Shown one piece after another: positions 59,455 to 64,000 of a stretch of DNA of 64,000 nucleotides (the stretch's first letter is position 1; each line of letters opens with the position of its first letter). The translations under genes were made by a program, and so were the position numbers. The notes under the pieces are model-generated. The model had not been told where the DNA came from and did no database searches. It saw nothing but the letters and a program-made list of their open reading frames with translations. Source of the stretch: DASSBG01 sp964583865 (GTDB taxonomy: Bacteria > Pseudomonadota > Gammaproteobacteria > Xanthomonadales > Rhodanobacteraceae); contig CAZOXZ010000001.1 in assembly GCA_964583865.1 (NCBI GenBank), positions 3,101 to 67,100 on the forward strand. The letters are read 5' to 3'.

Positions 59455-59458
59455 ACAT

Positions 59459-60019
59459 GATAGTTGATCCTACGTGATCACCCCAGGGAACGGCACCGCC
59501 TTGATGCCTGAAGGTGAACCTAGCGAGAGCGACGCCACGAAGTCAACCATTCACCATGTTTGTTTCCGGAATTTGTGACGCAGTAACCATAAACCGTCCT
59601 GATCAGCCTCGTACCTCAGCTCGTCATTCCCGGCAAAGCGGGAATACAGCGCCTTTTTGGCTCCAGAAGTCGTGACCTTCGAATCCAAGGCACGGACCCC
59701 GGTTGAAGCATGTGGGAGTGATGGGCCATTGCGGTTGCGCACCGAAACCGTGGCTGAAGAACAGGGCTAATCAGGCAATTCGATGCTACAGCGCCGCAAT
59801 GAGACCCGAATCGGAACAGGCTTCTGACAGGCACATGCGCCCTCCGGGGCGCATCCGGTTGGCCAATGATCGAAACGTTTGATGCCACGCCCGTGCGCTG
59901 GCAAAGCCCGACATCGGACCCACACAAACCCGACACTTGGGTCGCTTGTCCGATTCTTTCTGTTGGCCACCACGGACGTTGGCAAGCAAATCGACCCGGC
60001 AAGCTGCGAAGCCATGGTT
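59459..60019. other. Gene-free stretch between the PLA2-like operon and aroE
   Basis: About 560 bp. It holds the promoter side of the PLA2-like operon (AGGA nine bases before ATG 59458), a short GTCATTCC-type repeat (59621-59652) and a hairpin ATGCGCC/GGCGCAT at 59835-59853 that may end a transcript. No reading frame has a convincing start or product. Confidence 0.6.
59621..59652. repeat. GTCATTCC-type REP-like element
   Basis: TCGTCATTCCCGGCAAAGCG continuing GGAATACAGCGCC; the internal inverted repeat ATTCCCG/CGGGAAT shape is the common proteobacterial form and is related to 29461-29503 and 31671-31713. Confidence 0.65.
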
Positions 60020-60856
60020 TCAGGCCGCAAACTGACCGGCGCTGAGGCGCGCGTACACGGGTTCGGCTTGCGGTGTCTTGCCGAACCAGCGCTCGAAGCT
60101 CTGTGCGGCCTGTTCCACCAGCATGCCCAGGCCATCGAAGGCGCGCTGCGCACCACCGGCCCGCGCCCAGCGCAGGAAGGGTGCCGCGGCCGTGCCGTAG
60201 CTGAGATCCACGCACAGCGTGCCGGGCGCCAACAGCGAGGTCGGCCAGGCGGGCACGCTGCCAGCGTGGCCAGCCGAGGTGGCATGCAGCACCAGGTCGA
60301 ACGCGGCCAGCTCGCCCAGGTCATCCATGGCCACGGCCTGGACCGGCTCGCCATGCGCTGCGGCCAATGCCTCGGCCCGGGCCAACGTACGGTTGGCAAT
60401 CACGAGGCTGACCGGGCCGGCATTCAGTAGTGGCCCCAGCACGCCGCGCGCGGCACCGCCGGCACCCAGCAACAGGATGCGCTTGCCGGCAAGTCCGAAA
60501 TGACGCCGCCCTTCGAGATCGGCCACAAGCCCGCTGCCATCGGTGTTGTCGCAGCACAACCGGCCCGCCGCATCGCGATACAACACATTGGCCACGCCGG
60601 CACGTTGGGCGGCCTCGCTGGCTTGTTCGGCCAGCTCGAAGGCCGAGCGCTTGTGCGGCACGGTGACGTTGGCACCAAAGCCACCGCCGGTAAAGAACGC
60701 GTGGACCGCCGCAGGAAAATTCGCCGGGGCGACATCCACCAGGTCGTAGTCCAGCGTCATCCCGCATTGCGCGGCGAAGGCCTGCTGGATCACGGGCGAG
60801 AGCGAATGGGCCACCGGGTGGCCGAACAGGACAAGGCGGTGCGTGGCTTCGGACAT
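60020..60856 (-). CDS. aroE: Shikimate dehydrogenase
   Basis: A 278-residue NADPH-dependent enzyme converting 3-dehydroshikimate to shikimate in aromatic amino-acid synthesis. The substrate site shows LFGHPVAHSLSPVIQQAF (the paired Ser) and GANVTVPHKRSAFE with the catalytic Lys; DNTDGSGLVADL and the NADP-binding GAGGAARGVLGPLL are present, and the C-terminal AGMLVEQAA-like region reads LGMLVEQAAQSFERWFG. Alone on the minus strand and divergent from the small membrane-protein gene. Confidence 0.95.
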   Translation of the reverse strand: MSEATHRLVLFGHPVAHSLSPVIQQAFAAQCGMTLDYDLVDVAPANFPAAVHAFFTGGGFGANVTVPHKRSAFELAEQASEAAQRAGVANVLYRDAAGRLCCDNTDGSGLVADLEGRRHFGLAGKRILLLGAGGAARGVLGPLLNAGPVSLVIANRTLARAEALAAAHGEPVQAVAMDDLGELAAFDLVLHATSAGHAGSVPAWPTSLLAPGTLCVDLSYGTAAAPFLRWARAGGAQRAFDGLGMLVEQAAQSFERWFGKTPQAEPVYARLSAGQFAA

Positions 60857-60955
60857 GACGAAAAAGTGCGGTACCGGAAACGCCAGTGTAGCGGTCGCAG
60901 CCGGTGAGACGGCGATGCATCAAGCTGGAGCCATGGTCATCAACGGAGACAACCC

Positions 60956-61171
60956 ATGAATCCCTCCTGCCGCTTTCGCCTGCAACTGGCCGGCGCCTGG
61001 TTTCTGGCCGGCCTGATGCTGGCCCTGCTTCTACCCGTTTCGCCGCAGCAACCCGCCCTTGGCTGGACCGGCCTGTACTGGTGCCTTGGCGCCCCGCTGA
61101 CTTTGCTTTTGCTGCCCTGTCTGCAATGGCGTGGCAGCCAACAACCGCGCGTCCAGGCCGTGCGCCGCTGA
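60956..61171 (+). CDS. Small two-helix membrane protein, unknown function
   Basis: A 71-residue protein with two hydrophobic helices (LAGAWFLAGLMLALLLPV and YWCLGAPLTLLLLPCL) and basic ends (CRFRLQ; RVQAVRR), so both termini should lie in the cytoplasm. GGAGA sits six bases before the ATG. No family is recognised. It is convergent with the next gene, 27 bp away. Confidence 0.65.
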   Translation: MNPSCRFRLQLAGAWFLAGLMLALLLPVSPQQPALGWTGLYWCLGAPLTLLLLPCLQWRGSQQPRVQAVRR

Positions 61172-61198
61172 CCATGCCGAGCCAGATACAGAACCGGC

Positions 61199-61822
61199 TC
61201 AATGCCGTATCTGCAAGTAGCCATCCCGGACGAGGAACACGCGATAGCCGCGCCCGCCCACCAACGGCACCGCGTTGCTGCTGGTCAGGGTGGCGCGCGG
61301 CATGCCCGGCCAGTCGCCGTGGGCCAGGGCCAGTTGGAAGGGATCAAGACGGCCGGTCGAGGGAAAGCCCACTTCGTTGGCCTTGCCGGCACCACGCAGG
61401 CTGATGCGTGACAACCGGTACAACGGCGGCAACCGGCCGAGCGACCCGTGCCAGGCCAGATACCTGGCATCGACACGCAAGGCATTGCCCTGCATTTGCA
61501 CGCGTCGGGCGTCCTCACCGGGCAGCTGCAGTTCCAGCTGCCACAGCCCACCACCCAGGTCCATGGCCTGCAGCTCGGCAATGGCGGCCGACTGCGGCAC
61601 GATCCGGTAGCCCTGCAAGCTGTAGCCGGTGATGCCGAAGCCGGCCGCAAGCACGAGGCACAGCAGCATGAACAGGCCGCTGCAGATCGACCGCACCCGA
61701 CGCAGATCACTCCAGTGCCGCTGGCACATGACGGCCTGACGCAGCGCCAGCAGCAGGAGCACCACGGCCAGCGCCATGCTGATCGTGGTCGGCCAGGAAA
61801 GGCCCCAGGGCAGGCTCATCAT
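61199..61822 (-). CDS. Uncharacterised membrane protein
   Basis: A 207-residue protein with two N-terminal transmembrane helices (about 14-32 SMALAVVLLLLALRQAV and 47-68 LFMLLCLVLAAGFGITGYSL) and a periplasmic beta-rich domain (GLWQLELQLPGEDARRVQMQ, GYRVFLVRDGYLQIRH). Close relatives in xanthomonads carry loose labels such as efflux pump, which the sequence does not support. GAGG precedes the ATG and overlaps the stop codon of the DUF885 gene 8 bp upstream, so the two are translated from one message. Confidence 0.72.
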   Translation of the reverse strand: MMSLPWGLSWPTTISMALAVVLLLLALRQAVMCQRHWSDLRRVRSICSGLFMLLCLVLAAGFGITGYSLQGYRIVPQSAAIAELQAMDLGGGLWQLELQLPGEDARRVQMQGNALRVDARYLAWHGSLGRLPPLYRLSRISLRGAGKANEVGFPSTGRLDPFQLALAHGDWPGMPRATLTSSNAVPLVGGRGYRVFLVRDGYLQIRH

Positions 61823-61830
61823 GGCATGCC

Positions 61831-63618
61831 TCAGTTACCGGTGGGCGCGTCGGCGGGCTTCTCGTCGCAATCACAGCCAAAATCCGGCTCCGGGCCACCG
61901 GCGGCGATAAAGCGGTCGATACGGTCCTCCAGCACCGGCAGCGGCACCGAGCCGGTGGACAGCACGGTGTCGTGGAAGGCGCGGATGTCGAACTTGTCGC
62001 CCAGGGCATTCTCGGCCTTGGCGCGCAGGCGGCGGATGGTGAGGTAGCCCAGCTCGTAGCTCAACGCCTGGCCGGGCCAGCTGATGTAGCGGTCGATCTC
62101 GTTGGCAATTTCCAGCTGGCTCAGAGCCGTACGCTCGGCCAGGTAGTCGATGGCCTGCTGGCGCGTCCAGCCGAGGTGATGAATGCCCGTGTCGATCACC
62201 AGCCGGCAAGCACGCCACATCTGGTAGGTGAGGTAGCCGAATTTCTTGTAGGGCGTGTCATAGATGCCCATCTCGTTGCCGAGGTACTCGGAGTACAGGC
62301 CCCAGCCCTCGCCGTAGGCCGAGATGTAGCCGTGGCGGCGGAAGGCCGGCTGGCCCTTGCGTTCACGCGCCAGCTCCAGCTGCAGGGAATGTCCCGGGTA
62401 GCTCTCGTGCAAGGTCAGCGCCGGCATGTTGTACAGACCGCGCGAGGCGAGGTCATAGGTGTTGACCAGGTATTGGTCGGCGCCGCCACGGCCGGATGTG
62501 TAGTACGGCGCGATAGCTGCCGGCACCGGCACGATGGTGAAACGCTGGCGCGGAAGATGACCGAAGAAGTCGGCCATCTTGCCGTCCACCACCTTGGCCA
62601 CCCAGGCACTTTTGTTCAGCAACTCCTGCGGGGTCTTGGCGTAAAAGCGCGGGTCAGTGCGCAGGAACTGGATGAAATCGGCCAGGTCGCCTTCAAAGTC
62701 GGTGGAGGCGATGACCTCCTGCATCTGCTGCTTGATCTTGGCCACCTGCTCCAGACCGATCTTGTGGATTTCGTCCGGCGACAGGTCCAGCGTGGTGTAC
62801 TTGCGGATCTGCGCGTGATAGTACGCCTTGCCGTCGGGCATCTTCTCGGCGGCCAGCATGGTACGCGCGCGGGGCACGTATTCGTCGCGGAAGAACGTCA
62901 ACAGCTTGGCATAGGCCGGAATGACCTCTTCCTTGATGGCCTTGCGTGCTGCAGCCTGGAGCTTCTTTGCCTCGGCAGCATCGATGCGGCCCGGCATGGA
63001 CTGCAACGGCTTGTAGAAGCTGCTGGCTGTCGGGTCGCTCAGCTTGGCCACGGCGGCAATGGACTGGTCACGCCCATCCAGCACCGCGCGCGGCACGCTG
63101 AAGCCGCGCTTCAGCCCTGCGCGCATGTTGGCGAGCTGCTGGTCGAAGTAACGCGGAATCTGGCCCAGCTTGTCGATGTAGGCGCGATAGTCGTCTGCCG
63201 TTTCCAGATTGTCGCCGTCGAGTTGGTAACGAACGCCAGCCCAGAAGGACGAGTCACTGTTGAAGGGCATTTGCCATTGCTTGAACTTCTGGTCGGCGAT
63301 GCGGTTGGCAATTTGCGCGTGGTAGACGGCATAGTTCACCTGGTTGGCGGGTGACAGCTCATCGACATCCAGCGCCTCCAGTTTTTTCATCACCCGCTGC
63401 CAGTACGCGAGGCGCTGGTGCTGGCTCTTGGCATCGACGGTGTCCAGACGGCTGTTGTCCGGCAGTTCGAGATCGGCCGGGCCGGGGCCGTCGCCACTTC
63501 GCCAGGCGTATTCGGTGCTGGAAATGGCCTCGAAAGCGGCGTCCGCATCGCTGCCCCACGCGGCCACGGGCAACAGCAGGAGGGCGAGAACAATGCGCGC
63601 CATGAACACTGGTTTCAT
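61831..63618 (-). CDS. DUF885 family zinc-metallopeptidase-like protein
   Basis: A 595-residue exported protein with a signal peptide (MARIVLALLLLPVAAWGSDA; the true start MKPVF lies 5 codons earlier). The DUF885 domain carries LTLHESYPGHSLQLELARER, with a HExxxGH zinc-type motif starting at His404, plus YGEGWGLYSEYLGNEMG. These proteins are thought to be periplasmic peptidases related to carboxypeptidase M32-type zincins; substrates are unknown. The mature part is long and mostly helical. A Cys-rich tail (DFGCDCDEKP) ends it. Divergent from fbp. Confidence 0.87.
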   Translation of the reverse strand: MKPVFMARIVLALLLLPVAAWGSDADAAFEAISSTEYAWRSGDGPGPADLELPDNSRLDTVDAKSQHQRLAYWQRVMKKLEALDVDELSPANQVNYAVYHAQIANRIADQKFKQWQMPFNSDSSFWAGVRYQLDGDNLETADDYRAYIDKLGQIPRYFDQQLANMRAGLKRGFSVPRAVLDGRDQSIAAVAKLSDPTASSFYKPLQSMPGRIDAAEAKKLQAAARKAIKEEVIPAYAKLLTFFRDEYVPRARTMLAAEKMPDGKAYYHAQIRKYTTLDLSPDEIHKIGLEQVAKIKQQMQEVIASTDFEGDLADFIQFLRTDPRFYAKTPQELLNKSAWVAKVVDGKMADFFGHLPRQRFTIVPVPAAIAPYYTSGRGGADQYLVNTYDLASRGLYNMPALTLHESYPGHSLQLELARERKGQPAFRRHGYISAYGEGWGLYSEYLGNEMGIYDTPYKKFGYLTYQMWRACRLVIDTGIHHLGWTRQQAIDYLAERTALSQLEIANEIDRYISWPGQALSYELGYLTIRRLRAKAENALGDKFDIRAFHDTVLSTGSVPLPVLEDRIDRFIAAGGPEPDFGCDCDEKPADAPTGN

Positions 63619-63693
63619 GATGGAAGTCTCCGGTTTCAATGCGGCCCATGATGGCAGAAGTGGGCTCGGATGCGCAGGGCGAGTGGGTGAACT

Positions 63694-63721
63694 TTGAGTT
63701 TGCTCGCCAGTTGGCGACAAT
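63694..63721 (+). promoter_or_regulatory. Candidate sigma-70 promoter for fbp
   Basis: TTGAGT (63694-63699) and GACAAT (63716-63721) with a 16-bp spacer, 27 bp before the fbp start. Each box matches the consensus at four of six positions. Support is position plus sequence only. Confidence 0.3.
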
Positions 63722-63748
63722 GGGCATCCCCGCAGACGGAATCAGACC

Positions 63749-64000
63749 ATGAAGCACATCAGCCTGACCCAGTTTCTTGTCGAGGAACGCCGTGCCGGTT
63801 TCGGCAATTCCGAGCTCACCCAATTGCTGGAAGTGGTGGCGCGGGCCTGCAAGTCCATCGCGGTCGGTACCGGCAAGGGCGCCCTCGGCGATGTGCTTGG
63901 CTCGGTGGGGACGGAGAACGTGCAGGGCGAGGTGCAGAAGAAGCTGGACGTGCTGTCCAACGAGATCCTGCTGGATGCCAACGCCTGGGGCGGTCACCTG
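63749..64000 (+). CDS. fbp: Class I fructose-1,6-bisphosphatase, N-terminal part
   Basis: The first 84 codons of a gene cut by the window end. The sequence MKHISLTQFLVEERRAG, then LTQLLEVVARACKSIA and GEVQKKLDVLSNEILLDAN, is the N-terminus of class I FBPase, the gluconeogenic enzyme that hydrolyses fructose-1,6-bisphosphate. The QKKLDVLSNE stretch holds AMP/metal-site residues of the family. Divergent from the DUF885 gene with 130 bp between. The rest lies outside the window. Confidence 0.9.
   Translation, partial: MKHISLTQFLVEERRAGFGNSELTQLLEVVARACKSIAVGTGKGALGDVLGSVGTENVQGEVQKKLDVLSNEILLDANAWGGHL

Noticed and set aside
55676..59458. Type VI or type IV secretion effector-immunity pair
   Set aside because: The candidate toxin has a Sec signal and no XVIPCD, MIX or Rhs/VgrG/PAAR part, and no secretion-system genes are in the window.
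1..64000. Alternative genetic code or general stop-codon readthrough suggested by the in-frame TAG (rsmB) and TGA (antitoxin)
   Set aside because: Both codons terminate many intact genes here (TAG for argS, putP, the rhomboid gene; TGA for most others), and no pyrrolysine or selenocysteine machinery or SECIS-like hairpin is apparent. Isolated mutation or base-call error is simpler.
1..64000. tRNA, rRNA, CRISPR arrays and riboswitches
   Set aside because: Intergenic regions were read for clover-leaf TTCGA-type arms, regularly spaced direct repeats and known leader motifs; none were convincing.

Overview
This 64 kb window is GC-rich, densely coded chromosomal DNA from a gammaproteobacterium. 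It is most likely a member of the Xanthomonadales (Lysobacterales), in or near Xanthomonadaceae/Rhodanobacteraceae. The evidence is gene content and order (LysM-dprA-topA-tsaC; def-fmt-rsmB-DUF4390-NtrY-like kinase; SPOR protein after argS; prlC; DUF885 peptidase), protein similarity as I recognise it, and the GGGAATC-type and hairpin-rich dispersed intergenic repeats. No species can be named. I found no rRNA, tRNA, CRISPR array, integrase or transposase.

Layout. 0-9 kb: the 3' end of the Rep helicase gene, an SDR oxidoreductase, a small lipoprotein, a four-gene MacAB/FtsX-type ABC export operon (ATPase, tandem-fused adaptor, lipoprotein adaptor, permease) and the proline symporter putP. 9-23.6 kb: cpdB, ydfG, SPOR protein, argS, a rhomboid protease, then a minus-strand block with purD, an AMP-forming ligase, tsaC, topA, dprA and a LysM protein. 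23.8-29.3 kb: plus-strand def-fmt-rsmB, a DUF4390 lipoprotein and an NtrY-like histidine kinase. rsmB carries an in-frame TAG just before its catalytic TCS motif.

29.3-40.3 kb is accessory DNA lying between the NtrY-like kinase and its likely partner, an NtrX-like regulator. It holds three tightly packed toxin-antitoxin modules (one antitoxin broken by TGA), a fourth degraded module, two GT-C glycosyltransferases, a WaaE-like GT2, a glycerophosphotransferase-like enzyme and a glutamine-dependent asparagine synthase. A scrambled partial duplication sits between the GT2 and the glycerophosphotransferase gene. The glycan genes probably act on LPS or another surface polymer.

41.7-55.6 kb: a periplasmic-sensor EAL protein, a frameshifted TonB-like gene, a Tat-exported phospholipase C/acid-phosphatase-like enzyme, ubiE, a YecA/YgfB-family protein, xthA, a PH-domain protein, a His-rich periplasmic cupin, prlC, a cNMP-binding patatin and a gamma-carbonic anhydrase. 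Several copies of a ~110 bp element with terminal inverted repeats lie in the gaps.

55.7-59.5 kb is the most novel part. A cysteine-rich secreted protein with a phospholipase A2-like CxxHDxCY motif is translationally coupled to three tandem, membrane-anchored paralogues with near-identical N-terminal halves and diverging C-terminal halves. The secreted gene begins in a 7-bp tandem repeat that puts the best ATG out of frame by one unit, so it may be phase-variable. A toxin with an immunity array is my working hypothesis. 60-64 kb: aroE, a small membrane protein, an uncharacterised membrane protein, a DUF885 metallopeptidase and the 5' end of fbp.
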